A DNA stretch of 64,000 nucleotides from NCBI GenBank assembly GCA_018223105.1, contig JAAEYY010000001.1, positions 84,476 to 148,475 of the forward strand, in the 5' to 3' direction. The position numbers were made by a program, and so were the translations under genes. Under the pieces are notes generated by a model. The model was not told the origin of the DNA. It did not search any database and saw nothing but the letters and a program-made list of their open reading frames with translations. The stretch's first letter is position 1; each line of letters begins with the position of its first letter. This document shows, piece by piece, positions 26,312 to 35,380 of the stretch. This stretch comes from a bacterium (GTDB lineage Bacteria > Bacteroidota > Bacteroidia > NS11-12g > UBA9320).

Positions 26312-26868
26312 TGAAGTTTTTAATTGTAGGATTAGGAAATATAGGTCCGGAGTATGAGCATACCCGGCACAATATTGGTTTTGATGTACTGGATGCATGG
26401 GCAAAGAAGCATGAGGCTACTTTCGAACTTGGACGACACGCATATCACTGCACCATATCATATAAAGGAAGAAAAGCAATATTAATCAAGCCAACCACCT
26501 ATATGAATTTGAGTGGAAAGGCGGTCAAGCATTGGATGAGCGTTGAAAAGATTCCATTAGATCGAGTTTTGGTGATTACAGATGATCTAGCTCTTCCTCT
26601 CGGTAAAATAAGAATGCGGGGAAAAGGAAGCGCCGGGGGACATAATGGATTAAAAGATATTATAGTTCAATTGGGAACAGATCAATACTCGCGAATAAAA
26701 TTTGGAATCGGCGATAACTTCAGACCCGGCAGACAGGTTGAATATGTCTTAGGGAAGTGGAATGCCGAAGAAGAAATTGATTGTAATCTTGCAATTGATA
26801 AGTCTATTGAGATGATTGAGTCTTTTATAACTCAGGGCTTGGAGCGCACGATGAATCAGTTTAATTAA
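26311..26868 (+). CDS. pth: Peptidyl-tRNA hydrolase
   Basis: A 185-residue Pth, which releases tRNA from stalled peptidyl-tRNA. Visible catalytic and binding residues are in LIVGLGNIGPEYEHTRHNIGFDVLD (catalytic His near residue 20), TTYMNLSGKAV (Asn), ITDDLALPLGKIRMRGKGSAGGHNGLKDI and YSRIKFGIGDNFRPG. Length is standard. Its ATG overlaps the upstream stop codon (TAATG). Ends before a long gene-poor repeat-rich region; no clear terminator seen. Confidence 0.95.
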   Translation: MKFLIVGLGNIGPEYEHTRHNIGFDVLDAWAKKHEATFELGRHAYHCTISYKGRKAILIKPTTYMNLSGKAVKHWMSVEKIPLDRVLVITDDLALPLGKIRMRGKGSAGGHNGLKDIIVQLGTDQYSRIKFGIGDNFRPGRQVEYVLGKWNAEEEIDCNLAIDKSIEMIESFITQGLERTMNQFN

Positions 26869-27001
26869 CTTTTCTATTAATTCATTTTTTAAGATTTCCT
26901 TAACCGCCAGTTTGCGGACATCGGTGCTCACATGCTATTAAAGAAACTCTAGCAAAATCGCCTGCGAATCACTTTTTAAAAAGCCTTTAGTCACCCGTAA
27001 G

Positions 27002-27040
27002 GCCTGCCTCCCTATCGAGAGATAAACCTGTGGGCAGACA
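27002..27040. repeat. Direct repeat copy 1 (39 bases)
   Basis: GCCTGCCTCCCTATCGAGAG starts a 39-base sequence that recurs at 27549 with one mismatch. It is bounded by partly inverted GCCTGCC/GGGCAGAC ends. It looks like a REP-type intergenic element. Confidence 0.75.
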
Positions 27041-27070
27041 TGGATGGGCCAGCAACCCAAGCTTCTTTCC

Positions 27071-27094
27071 TTTCTTTTTGAGACTAAAAAGAAA
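27071..27094. repeat. TTTCTTTTT/AAAAAGAAA hairpin
   Basis: A 9-bp perfect stem with a six-base loop GAGACT. T and A tracts on both arms could act as a bidirectional terminator, but it is embedded in repeat sequence, so it may just be part of the repeat cluster. Confidence 0.55.
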
Positions 27095-27098
27095 CAAA

Positions 27099-27118
27099 CC
27101 TGCCTGCCGGCAGGCAGG
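27099..27118. repeat. Perfect 20-base palindrome
   Basis: CCTGCCTGCCGGCAGGCAGG is fully self-complementary and GC-rich in an AT-rich gap. Palindromes of this kind recur between genes in Bacteroidota and give spurious LPAGRQ peptides when translated. Confidence 0.8.
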
Positions 27119-27135
27119 AAGTCTTTCACAATATA

Positions 27136-27297
27136 ATGCTTCCGGCGCTCTCTCAGCTTATTGAAGAAAATTTAATAAAAGCAACAAATCTGTTAACCTC
27201 TGAAGAAACTGTAATCCTCTTGGTTATTATTACCTTTTTCCTTCTTATTTGGGTTTTTTGCATCAGCCACAGATTTAAATGCAAGCACTTTTATTAA
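27136..27297 (+). CDS. Possible 53-residue single-pass membrane protein
   Basis: An ATG-initiated frame of 53 codons reads MLPALSQLIEENLIKATNLL, then a helix ILLVIITFFLLIWVFCISH, then a short basic tail RFKCKHFY. The hydrophobic helix and positive inside tail are what a real small membrane protein would show. Against it: it sits in a repeat-rich, otherwise gene-poor gap, and no promoter box is obvious. No function known. Confidence 0.3.
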   Translation: MLPALSQLIEENLIKATNLLTSEETVILLVIITFFLLIWVFCISHRFKCKHFY

Positions 27298-27441
27298 TTT
27301 TCTAATCAATAACCTGATTCACCCCAACGCCGGCCCGCAATATTGTGAAGCCCGCCCACAGTCTCGTCATTATGTCAACCTTGTTAACAAGACGAATTGC
27401 TTGGTTATTTAATATCTAAATTTTGTTGTTGAATGCCCACG

Positions 27442-27467
27442 CTGTCCGAAGCCTTGGCGTAGGACAG
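27442..27467. repeat. Hairpin repeat CTGTCC...GGACAG
   Basis: A 6-bp stem closing the loop GAAGCCTTGGCGTA. The loop edges CGAAG and GTAGG are shared with the hairpin at 27490-27514, so both look like members of one small palindromic repeat family. Confidence 0.6.
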
Positions 27468-27489
27468 GATCTTTTCTGGAGTTTGCTTG

Positions 27490-27514
27490 CCTCCCGAAAC
27501 GAAGAGTAGGGAGG
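27490..27514. repeat. Hairpin repeat CCTCCC...GGGAGG
   Basis: A 6-bp stem with loop GAAACGAAGAGTA. Same layout as the neighbour at 27442 but with a different, still complementary, stem sequence. Confidence 0.6.
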
Positions 27515-27548
27515 GAATTTCTGAATTGATTATTCCTTGGAATTTGGT

Positions 27549-27590
27549 GCCTGCCTCCCTATCGAGAGATAAACCTGTCGGCAGACAGGC
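27549..27590. repeat. Direct repeat copy 2
   Basis: Matches the copy at 27002 over 39 bases with one mismatch and here ends in an extended inverted match: GCCTG at the start and CAGGC at the end. This gives a complete hairpin that copy 1 lacks. Confidence 0.75.
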
Positions 27591-27742
27591 TTTTAATTGG
27601 GTGTTTCATCCTATGTGTGTGATCAGCACGGAGGTGTGAGTTTTAGAAAAATTTTGGTCTAATGCAACAAAGTTAGTCCCTTATGTGTCTGTCTAGTGGA
27701 GTAAATAGTGAATGGTATCAGTAGAACCATTAATTCACAAAT

Positions 27743-30700
27743 ATGAACTCCATACCATTACCAAAAATTAGCAATCCGTTTTCAGGATTCATTTCAAAAA
27801 CAAATTTTAATCGTGTAAGAATGGTTTTGAGCATAGCTCTTAGCCTCTGTTTCTTGCTGTTACTACCCGGAAAAGCGAGAGCTACCCACGTGATGGGGGC
27901 AGACATTACATATAAATGTATTGATTCATTAAAATTTGAATTTACAATTAAGTATTACCGCGATTGTCGTGGGGTTGCATTTTCAAATCCTTCAAGCCAA
28001 ACAACAATTCGGTGTTTAACCGGTGGAAGTCAAGGAGTTAATCTTACCCTTGATGAGATCGCTGAAATTACACCTGTTTGTGCCTCAGCTTCCGGAGGTT
28101 GTAACCCGAGTAACACGCGTTATTCCGGTGATGGTATTGAGCAACATACCTATAAAACCACCATTGATTTTAGTCAAAGCCCTTATAATTCCCTGATTAG
28201 CTCAGGCTGCTGCAAGTTGAGAATGATTACCCAGCAATGCTGCAGAAATGGGGCTATTAATACAGGTGCTGCGAATCAAAATTTTTATACCTATGCAGAC
28301 ATTGATCTTTGCTCTGCCCCATGTAATAGTTCGCCATCTCTTACTCAGGAACCAATAGGGATCTTATGCTGTAACCAGCCGTTCTACTATAATAATGGTG
28401 CTGCAGATACAAATGACTTCGACTCCTTATCTTATTCTTGGGCAAATCCTTTGACTTATAACGGAGCGAATATTAGTTACAGTGGTCAGTATTCTTATAA
28501 CCGTCCTTTCCAGGATTACAGACCCGGAGGACCGAACTATACAAATCCTAATGCTACACCTCCAATTGGAACTTATTTAGATCCACTTACCGGTGATATA
28601 ATAGTAACACCAACTCGCTGCGATGAAGTAACCGTTGCTGTGATTGAAGTAAAAGAATGGAGAAAAGATTCAACAGGCACATACAAATTAATAGGTACCA
28701 CAAGGCGTGATATGCAATTTATTACCGAAACCTGTGCAGGTAATAATCCTCCAATTGTGGAAGGCCCATATTCTTATGATGTCTGTGCCGGTAGTCAGCT
28801 TTGTTTTGAGGTAACTACAGATGATAAGGTATTCGTTCCGCCACCACCTGCATCTTCACCTCCGCCAGATTCAGTAAAGATTAGCTGGAATAAAGGTATT
28901 CCCGGGGCAACATTTACCATTACAAATCCTACAGCTAGATTACAATCAGGTCAGTTCTGCTGGACTCCATCCTTAGATCAAGCCTCAGATTTACCTTATA
29001 CGTTCACCGTAACAGCCAGAGATAATGCATGTAGATTGAATGCGGTTACTGTACGTGGTTTTAGAGTACTCGTTAAACCGCGTGCTCAGGCAGAGCGCAA
29101 TATTGATACACTTCCATGTGGTAGATATTCAGTAGAATCTCTCCCTATTGCAGGTTTTAAAGGCACTCCGGTCTATCGATGGCAAATTCTGGATTCTAAT
29201 CTGAATATTGTATTTGATCGGAGAACCGCCTCATTTGCTTCTACCGGTTCTTTCTTGAGTGTTAAGAAATCCGATTCCATTACTTTCCGTAAAGGGGGCT
29301 TTTATATCATCCAACATACCATAAATAATGCACCTCAAAATTGTCCAAACACCTATTACGACACTCTTGTGGTCCCTGAACCTTTTAGAGCAGATTTATC
29401 CATAGGTAAGGATACCTTTATCTGTGCTAAAACTACTTTATCAATTCAGCCCTACATCTACAATGGTGGTGCACCTTATGATTTTCAATGGGCGACAATG
29501 GGGATTGATGATGATGGAAATACCTTACCAAATGGAGTAATAAGACTCCAAGATACTCTTCCTTATTATGATCTCACTTTGCCTGTAGGACAGTACGATA
29601 CTGCAATTGCTCTTTTTGCAAGAGATGTATCAGGCTGTACCTCCGTCGATACTATCAGGGTCTTCCAAAAAGAGAATCCCAAAGTATTCTTACCCGAAGA
29701 TCCCAGAATTTGTACCTATGATTCGCTTATGGTGATACCCACTTTTGATACTGCATACTGGGTTGATCGCGAGAGTATAGATAGTTTAGGTAATTACGAT
29801 ACGGTAAGACAAGGAGATACTCTTTTTAAAAAGTGGTTTTTGAATGGAGCATCATCTTATTTCAGCGAAGCTGATTCAAATAATATCAATATTAGAGGCG
29901 AGTACATAGTTAGAGTAACAGACGAACTAGGTTGTTATGCTGAGGATACTCTGTTCTTGAATGTAAATGATACAGTTAAGGCCTTTGCCGGATTAGATCA
30001 GGAATTGTGTTATAATGACATTCTTAGTCTGCAGGCTCAAGGAATGGACACAGCAGGCAATGGTAAATCAGCTTTGTATCGCTGGTATGAAATACGAGAT
30101 AATAATACAGATCGATATTGGGGTAAATTCACAAGTAAGGATACTCAGGCTATTGATACCACTGATTTAAAACTATATCTATCCGTGACCGAAGGAGGAG
30201 TTCAGTGTCATGATAGTGATCTTGTGCATATTGATGTAAATCCTTTACCCGAACTTACGCTCAAGCCTGATTTTGCGGTGTGCTGCGATTATGGAATTGT
30301 TGATCTTAACTTTAATGCTTTGGCAAACTCCGACCCAAAAGGCGGAACCTGGTGGGTGAGAAATCAACCAACTTATATAGTTGGGAAAGACTTCTATCCC
30401 GATAGAGCTTGTATGAGCACAACAAACCCGGTTTGGGTAATATATACTTATACTCATCCTACAACAGGCTGTGTTAATTCAGATTCGATTAGAATTACAG
30501 TTAACCCACTTCCACAAATCAAGACGGAGGCACCAACTTTTTGTCAGGACCTGGGAAGCTTTGATATGGAAGATGAGATCATTCTTATTCCCGGTAACAC
30601 CAATAATGGAACTCAGGAATGGGAGTGCGTTCAGTGTAACGGTAATGAACTAGAAGACTTTATTGAGGATGAATTGGGCGGCGTTGGCCCATCTAGTTTC

Positions 30701-32494
30701 ATTGTTACGATAAGTGAGCCTAATTATATCATGAAAAATGATGATAAAGACACGGTCATTCTTATTTATACCTTTACTAATGCCTTTGGTTGCGTGAACT
30801 CAGACACTGTTAAGTTTTACATCATTAAAGTTCCAAGTATCAAGTTTAATACACTCCGCGACTTATGCTGGGATGAAGGCATCGTTGACTTAAACGACCT
30901 AAGTCAAGTGAGTCCGGATGATGGTGTGTGGACAGTTCATTCAGGAGCAGCTTATAGAAATGCCAATGCTCTTGGCGGAATAACAGATAGCAGTATTATA
31001 AATACTACCGCTTCGGTTGAATTGGCAAATGCTTCTGTAAGTCCAAATGCATTCTTGATTCGATATACGCATGAAGCAACCGGTTGTCCAATCTCCAGAG
31101 ATACTACATTGGTTATTAACCCTCTTCCAAATATCACATTGTCTCAAGATAAAGATGAAGCCTGTGATGTAGATGACCCTATCAATATTGGGGCAAACCC
31201 TGCAGGGGGTACATGGACGTCAAGTGTTGGTCCAAACGCATTCACAGGAACTCCGAAGCAGTTTAATCCTCAGTTGGGAATTAATGATGAAGAAATTACT
31301 CTGATTTACAGCTATACTAATCCTAGTACATTCTGTGAAAGCTCAGACAGTATAACCATGTTTGTGGAATCTAGTCCAAAGCTTGGTTTACCGGATGATC
31401 TAGAATTTTGTAGAACTAAGGGTGAATCTACAATTCTGCAAACTATTGATCTGGTTACAGCAGAAAACTTGCCTGCTGATCCTGCAGATATTTCCTGGAC
31501 TGTGTTTACTCCAAATGGAGCTTCTATTAGCAAAGTAGCAGAAACCACAACCTCGGTTGATTTAAGCATGACGATGTCTAATGACACAATTCATACTTAC
31601 TATATCGACGTAAGGACAGAACCAACAGGAGTATGTCCTCAGTCTCAGGATGCAATGGAAATAAAAATCCATCCAATACCTGCTGCTGAAATTCTTGCAA
31701 GCTTAGATGCCGCATGTAATCCTTTGGAGACAGATTTTAGGGTCGATATTAGTAATGCGATAGATGCTTCAACAGCAACTTATAACTGGAATTTAGGAAA
31801 TGGAGAGACTTCTTCACTGAGCAATCCATTTACAAGTTATAATACAGATGGAACAACTGATGTTAGTTTAGTTTTAACATCAGCCTTTGGCTGCGACACT
31901 ACAATTACAAGCACTGTAGATGTTTGGCCAATTCCGCTTGCAAACTTTACCCCGGATCCTAATAATTTTACCACTGCTGCCTTGCCGAGGTTTAAGTTTA
32001 GCAATCAAAGCTCGGTTGATCCAATACTTGGAAGCTCTATTGTGAAGAATTATTGGGACTTTGGAGATTTAGCCACGGATAGCGATACTTCTAATGAAGA
32101 AAGTCCGTCCTATTATTATGAAGCGGATACGAATACCTACCAGGTAGAGCTCGTAGTGGAAACCAATTTTGGTTGCAGGGATACCTTTATTTATCCCGTA
32201 GTGGTAGGACCCGATCTTATTGTATATATCCCAAATGCCTTCACTCCTAATAATGCAGGACCCACGGAAAATGATGATTTTAAAGCCATTATTAGCGGCG
32301 AAAAATCGATGGAACTTATCATCTTCGATCGATGGGGTGAAATAATGTTCCGTACAACAGATAAAGAAGATGAATGGGATGGTACTTACAAGGGAGAGCC
32401 CGTTCAACAAGACGTTTATTCATACTTGTTAAAAGCTACCGCTTTAAACGATGAAGTCTATACCTATACAGGTACAATCACATTGATAAGGTAG
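27743..32494 (+). CDS. Giant secreted protein with T9SS type B (gliding-associated) C-terminal domain
   Basis: 1583 residues. A signal peptide sits near residues 26-48 (MVLSIALSLCFLLLLPGKARA, with a second possible start at 27821). The mature start THVMGADITYKC begins a Cys-rich domain. Many Ig-like/PKD-like repeats follow, each with a Cys pair and Pro-Leu-Pro turns (NPLPELTLKP, NPLPQIKTEA, NPLPNITLSQ). A PKD-type block (YNWNLGNGETSSLSNPF, about residue 1350) precedes the C-terminal sorting domain (IYIPNAFTPNN ... FDRWGEIMFRT ... YSYLLKATA, last 90 residues). The protein is exported by type IX secretion and likely attached to or released from the surface, probably as an adhesin (inference). 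Confidence 0.9.
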   Translation: MNSIPLPKISNPFSGFISKTNFNRVRMVLSIALSLCFLLLLPGKARATHVMGADITYKCIDSLKFEFTIKYYRDCRGVAFSNPSSQTTIRCLTGGSQGVNLTLDEIAEITPVCASASGGCNPSNTRYSGDGIEQHTYKTTIDFSQSPYNSLISSGCCKLRMITQQCCRNGAINTGAANQNFYTYADIDLCSAPCNSSPSLTQEPIGILCCNQPFYYNNGAADTNDFDSLSYSWANPLTYNGANISYSGQYSYNRPFQDYRPGGPNYTNPNATPPIGTYLDPLTGDIIVTPTRCDEVTVAVIEVKEWRKDSTGTYKLIGTTRRDMQFITETCAGNNPPIVEGPYSYDVCAGSQLCFEVTTDDKVFVPPPPASSPPPDSVKISWNKGIPGATFTITNPTARLQSGQFCWTPSLDQASDLPYTFTVTARDNACRLNAVTVRGFRVLVKPRAQAERNIDTLPCGRYSVESLPIAGFKGTPVYRWQILDSNLNIVFDRRTASFASTGSFLSVKKSDSITFRKGGFYIIQHTINNAPQNCPNTYYDTLVVPEPFRADLSIGKDTFICAKTTLSIQPYIYNGGAPYDFQWATMGIDDDGNTLPNGVIRLQDTLPYYDLTLPVGQYDTAIALFARDVSGCTSVDTIRVFQKENPKVFLPEDPRICTYDSLMVIPTFDTAYWVDRESIDSLGNYDTVRQGDTLFKKWFLNGASSYFSEADSNNINIRGEYIVRVTDELGCYAEDTLFLNVNDTVKAFAGLDQELCYNDILSLQAQGMDTAGNGKSALYRWYEIRDNNTDRYWGKFTSKDTQAIDTTDLKLYLSVTEGGVQCHDSDLVHIDVNPLPELTLKPDFAVCCDYGIVDLNFNALANSDPKGGTWWVRNQPTYIVGKDFYPDRACMSTTNPVWVIYTYTHPTTGCVNSDSIRITVNPLPQIKTEAPTFCQDLGSFDMEDEIILIPGNTNNGTQEWECVQCNGNELEDFIEDELGGVGPSSFIVTISEPNYIMKNDDKDTVILIYTFTNAFGCVNSDTVKFYIIKVPSIKFNTLRDLCWDEGIVDLNDLSQVSPDDGVWTVHSGAAYRNANALGGITDSSIINTTASVELANASVSPNAFLIRYTHEATGCPISRDTTLVINPLPNITLSQDKDEACDVDDPINIGANPAGGTWTSSVGPNAFTGTPKQFNPQLGINDEEITLIYSYTNPSTFCESSDSITMFVESSPKLGLPDDLEFCRTKGESTILQTIDLVTAENLPADPADISWTVFTPNGASISKVAETTTSVDLSMTMSNDTIHTYYIDVRTEPTGVCPQSQDAMEIKIHPIPAAEILASLDAACNPLETDFRVDISNAIDASTATYNWNLGNGETSSLSNPFTSYNTDGTTDVSLVLTSAFGCDTTITSTVDVWPIPLANFTPDPNNFTTAALPRFKFSNQSSVDPILGSSIVKNYWDFGDLATDSDTSNEESPSYYYEADTNTYQVELVVETNFGCRDTFIYPVVVGPDLIVYIPNAFTPNNAGPTENDDFKAIISGEKSMELIIFDRWGEIMFRTTDKEDEWDGTYKGEPVQQDVYSYLLKATALNDEVYTYTGTITLIR

Positions 32495-32520
32495 TATATT
32501 GAAAGCCCGTTTAGTTTTGA

Positions 32521-32547
32521 GGGAGGACAGAAGTTCTCCCTTTTTTT
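32521..32547 (+). terminator. Intrinsic terminator after the T9SS gene
   Basis: GGGAGGAC, loop AGAA and GTTCTCCC form an 8-bp stem with one G-T pair, followed by seven T residues, 26 bases after the stop. The gene on the other strand ends inside the T run. Confidence 0.85.
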
Positions 32548-33649
32548 ATATGTTTTTAGTAAGACCCTGGACGACTTTATAACCATTAAAAAACTCCTTG
32601 GCCACAATTCTGATAAAGCTATACGCAGGGACTGCAAGAATCATCCCTACAACACCGGCTAAACTTCCGGCGGCAAGAATGACGATAAAAATTTCTAAGG
32701 GATGCGCTTTCACACTTTTGGAGAAAATGAGGGGTTGAAGCACAAAATTGTCTACCATTTGAGCTACAACAAAAACACTGAGCACGCGGAAGAGAAACGA
32801 GCTAACATCAAAATCGGGTACCACTTGCAGCTGAGTAGTTAAGGCGAGACTCATGCCAATTAAGCCGCCAATAATAGGACCTAGGTATGGAATGATATTA
32901 AAGATTCCTGCCACTAAACCAATAATGATCGCATTTTCAACTCCCACAATACCAAGACCTACAGAGATGATGGTCATGATGATTAGAATTTGAAGTACAA
33001 CTCCAATAAAGTATCTTGATAGCAGATTCTTTGTTTGTTTGAATATAGCTTTAATTTTTTCCAAATATTTATCGGGAGTCAAGCTTTCAACAACGTTGTC
33101 GACAATCGTTCCGTCTTTCAGTAAAAAAAAGCTGATAAAAAGAATGGAGAATAATGCGATAAGGCTATCTGTAAGTCCACTCAGAATGTTAGTGAAGTAA
33201 GAGCTTATCTCCGATACCTGAAAAATCTTACTCACTTCAGTGGTAATCATTTCTTCAAGCTCTTTCTCGTTAAAGTCGAATTTGTCTAACCAACCAACTG
33301 TTCTTTCAATATGGGGTTGGAGTTGCTCTACTAAGGCATCCGGTTCAATTTCTGAAATGATGTTAGCCTGAGAAATCACTTTTGGAATGATCATTTGGAA
33401 AAATCCAAAGAGGATTCCAAGAAAAGTAAAAAGAACAACAAGGGATTTCAGCCAGTTTGGTAAATACCAATTTTTAAAATGAACCTGACCTAATAGTGCC
33501 ATCAAAGGTCTACCAATAAATGCTATAATTACGGCCGTGAAAAAGTAGTAAATAATGGTACGTACGTTCCACAGCACATATACCAATAGAATTACGCCTA
33601 TTACACCGAGAAGTATTCTTAGATTTCTATTTAGGTTGCTTGTCTGCAC
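32546..33649 (-). CDS. AI-2E family transporter (PerM-like)
   Basis: A 367-residue membrane protein with about eight helices and the AI-2E-exporter family arrangement: two helices at the N-terminus (ILLGVIGVILLVYVLWNV and IIYYFFTAVIIAFIGRPLMALL), a charged periplasmic part around residues 90-150, a block SLIALFSILFISFFLLKDG, and the C-terminal GIFNIIPYLGPIIGG motif near residue 250. Start is GTG. Despite the name many members move other substrates or ions. It overlaps the epimerase gene by 23 bases, so both probably share a transcript. Confidence 0.85.
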   Translation of the reverse strand: MQTSNLNRNLRILLGVIGVILLVYVLWNVRTIIYYFFTAVIIAFIGRPLMALLGQVHFKNWYLPNWLKSLVVLFTFLGILFGFFQMIIPKVISQANIISEIEPDALVEQLQPHIERTVGWLDKFDFNEKELEEMITTEVSKIFQVSEISSYFTNILSGLTDSLIALFSILFISFFLLKDGTIVDNVVESLTPDKYLEKIKAIFKQTKNLLSRYFIGVVLQILIIMTIISVGLGIVGVENAIIIGLVAGIFNIIPYLGPIIGGLIGMSLALTTQLQVVPDFDVSSFLFRVLSVFVVAQMVDNFVLQPLIFSKSVKAHPLEIFIVILAAGSLAGVVGMILAVPAYSFIRIVAKEFFNGYKVVQGLTKNI

Positions 33650-34034
33650 AGATTTCGGTTAAGACTTTATTGGTTGATTTAGGATGTAGAAATGCAATTA
33701 CTTTCCCGTCTGCACCGTCCTTAGCTTCACTGTGTATTGTTTCAAAACCTTCGTTTTTGAGCCTTTCCAGCTCAGAATTAACATCATGTACTGCAAATGC
33801 AATATGGTGAATTCCTTCACCTCGTTTTTCTATATGCTTGTGTATTGCGCTATTTTCTGAGGTAGCTTGTAAGAGTTCAATTTTCACATCCCCTATTTTA
33901 AAGAAGGATGTTATTACGCCTTCAGATTCCACTTCTTCCATTTTGTAATGGGCAGAACCTAAAAGCTTCTTAAAACGCTCATTGGATTCCTCTATATCTT
34001 TTACCGCAATTCCTATATGTTCTATCTTCTGCAT
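33627..34034 (-). CDS. mce: Methylmalonyl-CoA epimerase
   Basis: A 135-residue VOC-fold protein with the metal ligands H5 (IEHIGIAVKDIEES), the Glu/Gln positions in LLQATSENSAIHKHI, and HHIAFAVHDVNSEL, ending FLHPKSTNKVLTEIC. The enzyme converts (S)- to (R)-methylmalonyl-CoA in propionate metabolism. Family length is normal. It overlaps the AI-2E permease. Convergent transcription is not involved; it is divergent from the isc operon. Confidence 0.9.
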   Translation of the reverse strand: MQKIEHIGIAVKDIEESNERFKKLLGSAHYKMEEVESEGVITSFFKIGDVKIELLQATSENSAIHKHIEKRGEGIHHIAFAVHDVNSELERLKNEGFETIHSEAKDGADGKVIAFLHPKSTNKVLTEICADKQPK

Positions 34035-34116
34035 TCTACGGTATTACAAGAGTAGTAATAATTTGACTATCAAAAAAATCAATAGCTTTAACAAAACATT
34101 TTTGGTCTTTGGAGGT

Positions 34117-34124
34117 TATATTTG
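34117..34124 (+). promoter_or_regulatory. Candidate -7 promoter box for the isc operon
   Basis: TATATTTG (with the CACC extension following) matches TAnnTTTG, 28 bases before the iscS ATG. TTTTTGG lies upstream but nearer than the usual -33 spacing. Confidence 0.5.
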
Positions 34125-34128
34125 CACC

Positions 34129-34143
34129 TTAGATTTAATCTAA
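34129..34143 (+). promoter_or_regulatory. Palindromic operator candidate at the isc transcription start
   Basis: TTAGATT-T-AATCTAA is a perfect 15-base palindrome (7-base arms, one central T). It begins five bases after the -7 box, so it covers the likely transcription start site. The location and sequence style suit a metal- or iron-sulfur-responsive repressor (Fur, DtxR or Rrf2 class), but I cannot tell which; that is inference. Confidence 0.4.
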
Positions 34144-34152
34144 ATAAACATA

Positions 34153-35367
34153 ATGCTAAAGTTACCAATATATCTAGACAATAACGCAACCACGCCAATG
34201 GACCCTAGAGTTCTAGAAGCGATGTTGCCGTATTTCAACGAGCGTTTTGGGAATGCAGCCAGCCGTAACCACAGTTTTGGTTGGACTGCAGAAGAGGCGG
34301 TAGACTACGCAAGAGAGCAGGTAGCAGCTCTGATCAATTGTAGCGCGAAAGAAATAATTTTCACTTCAGGAGCTACTGAATCAGATAACCTTGCAATTAA
34401 GGGAGTATATGAAATGTATGGTGCTAAGGGCAATCATATCATTACTGCAACTACTGAGCATAAAGCCATTCTGGATGCTTGTAAGATAGCGCAGAAAAAA
34501 GGAGCGGAGGTAACCTACCTCAATCCAGGCAGAGATGGTTTAATCGATTTAAATGAACTTGAAGCGGCCATCACCGATAAAACGATTTTGATTTCCATCA
34601 TGTATGGAAATAATGAAATTGGAGTAATTCAGGATATTCCTGCAATTTCGGCGATAGCTAAAAAGCACGGCGTTTTATTTCATACAGATGCAACCCAAGC
34701 AGTAGGAAAAATTCCGGTAGACGTAGTTGCAGATGGAATTGATCTAATGTCGTTCAGTGCACATAAAATGTACGGTCCTAAAGGAGTTGGTGCTTTATAT
34801 GTGAGAAGAAAAAATCCACGTGTTAAAGTAACCAGTCAGATGGATGGCGGTGGTCATGAAAGAGGCATGAGAAGTGGTACGCTTAACGTACCCGGTATCG
34901 TTGGTCTTGGCAAGGCTTGTGAAATCGCTAAGAATGAAATGGTGGATGAAGCGATCAGACTTAGTGCGATGCGCGATAAATTGGAGAAAGAACTTCTCAC
35001 GATAGAAGAAGCATACGTGAATGGTAGCATTGAAAGAAGGCTTCCTCATGTAACCAATATATCCTTTAAGTTTGTTGAAGGTGAAGGTTTGATGATGGGA
35101 GTGAAAGATATCGCAGTAAGTTCAGGATCAGCTTGTACCAGCGCGAGTTTAGAACCTTCTTATGTGCTTAAAGCTCTGGGTTTGGATGATGAATTAGCTC
35201 ATTCTTCCTTGAGGTTTGGCTTGGGACGATTCACTACAGATGAAGAAATAGAGTACACCATAGGTCACGTGAAGACTGCGGTAGATAAATTAAGAGAAAT
35301 GAGTCCACTATGGGAGATGTTCAAAGAAGGCATCGACCTTAAATCAGTGGCTTGGCAAGAACACTAA
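34153..35367 (+). CDS. iscS: Cysteine desulfurase
   Basis: A 404-residue class V PLP enzyme that takes sulfur from cysteine for iron-sulfur cluster assembly. PLP-Lys is in [12 protein letters not shown] (about residue 200), substrate motif [15 protein letters not shown] near residue 70, and the catalytic Cys loop is [21 protein letters not shown] near residue 325 (IscS-type long loop). N-terminus [18 protein letters not shown] is canonical. First of three genes iscS-iscU-iscA. Cytoplasmic. Confidence 0.95.
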   Translation: MLKLPIYLDNNATTPMDPRVLEAMLPYFNERFGNAASRNHSFGWTAEEAVDYAREQVAALINCSAKEIIFTSGATESDNLAIKGVYEMYGAKGNHIITATTEHKAILDACKIAQKKGAEVTYLNPGRDGLIDLNELEAAITDKTILISIMYGNNEIGVIQDIPAISAIAKKHGVLFHTDATQAVGKIPVDVVADGIDLMSFSAHKMYGPKGVGALYVRRKNPRVKVTSQMDGGGHERGMRSGTLNVPGIVGLGKACEIAKNEMVDEAIRLSAMRDKLEKELLTIEEAYVNGSIERRLPHVTNISFKFVEGEGLMMGVKDIAVSSGSACTSASLEPSYVLKALGLDDELAHSSLRFGLGRFTTDEEIEYTIGHVKTAVDKLREMSPLWEMFKEGIDLKSVAWQEH

Positions 35368-35380
35368 AAAAAGAAAAGAT

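Larger units (their letters stand above)
26869..27135. other. Non-coding region, first part: repeats and hairpins
   Basis: Between pth and a small reading frame the sequence holds several palindromic elements (annotated separately): a CCGC/GCGG mini-hairpin at 26904-26917, the first copy of a 39-base direct repeat, a U-run hairpin and a perfect 20-base palindrome. Reading frames here encode repeat-derived peptides (LPAGRQ, LSIGRQA) without gene character. Confidence 0.6.
27298..27742. other. Non-coding region, second part, before the large T9SS gene
   Basis: No gene is seen in 445 bases. It holds TCGTC and GACGA arms (27364-27368 and 27391-27395) around the palindrome TTGTTAACAA at 27381-27390, two related hairpins at 27442-27467 and 27490-27514, and the second copy of the direct repeat. 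The last 150 bases before 27743 are AT-rich and may carry the promoter, but no TAnnTTTG box stands out. Confidence 0.6.

Noticed and set aside
27071-27094. Terminator for pth at the TTTCTTTTT/AAAAAGAAA hairpin
   Set aside because: It is about 200 bases from the stop codon and inside a repeat cluster, so it is kept as a repeat rather than called a terminator.
26938-27129. A 63-codon minus-strand frame with LPAGRQ and LSIGRQA peptides
   Set aside because: Its sequence comes from the palindromic repeats and matches a known pattern of spurious repeat-derived peptides; no start signal or gene-like composition.
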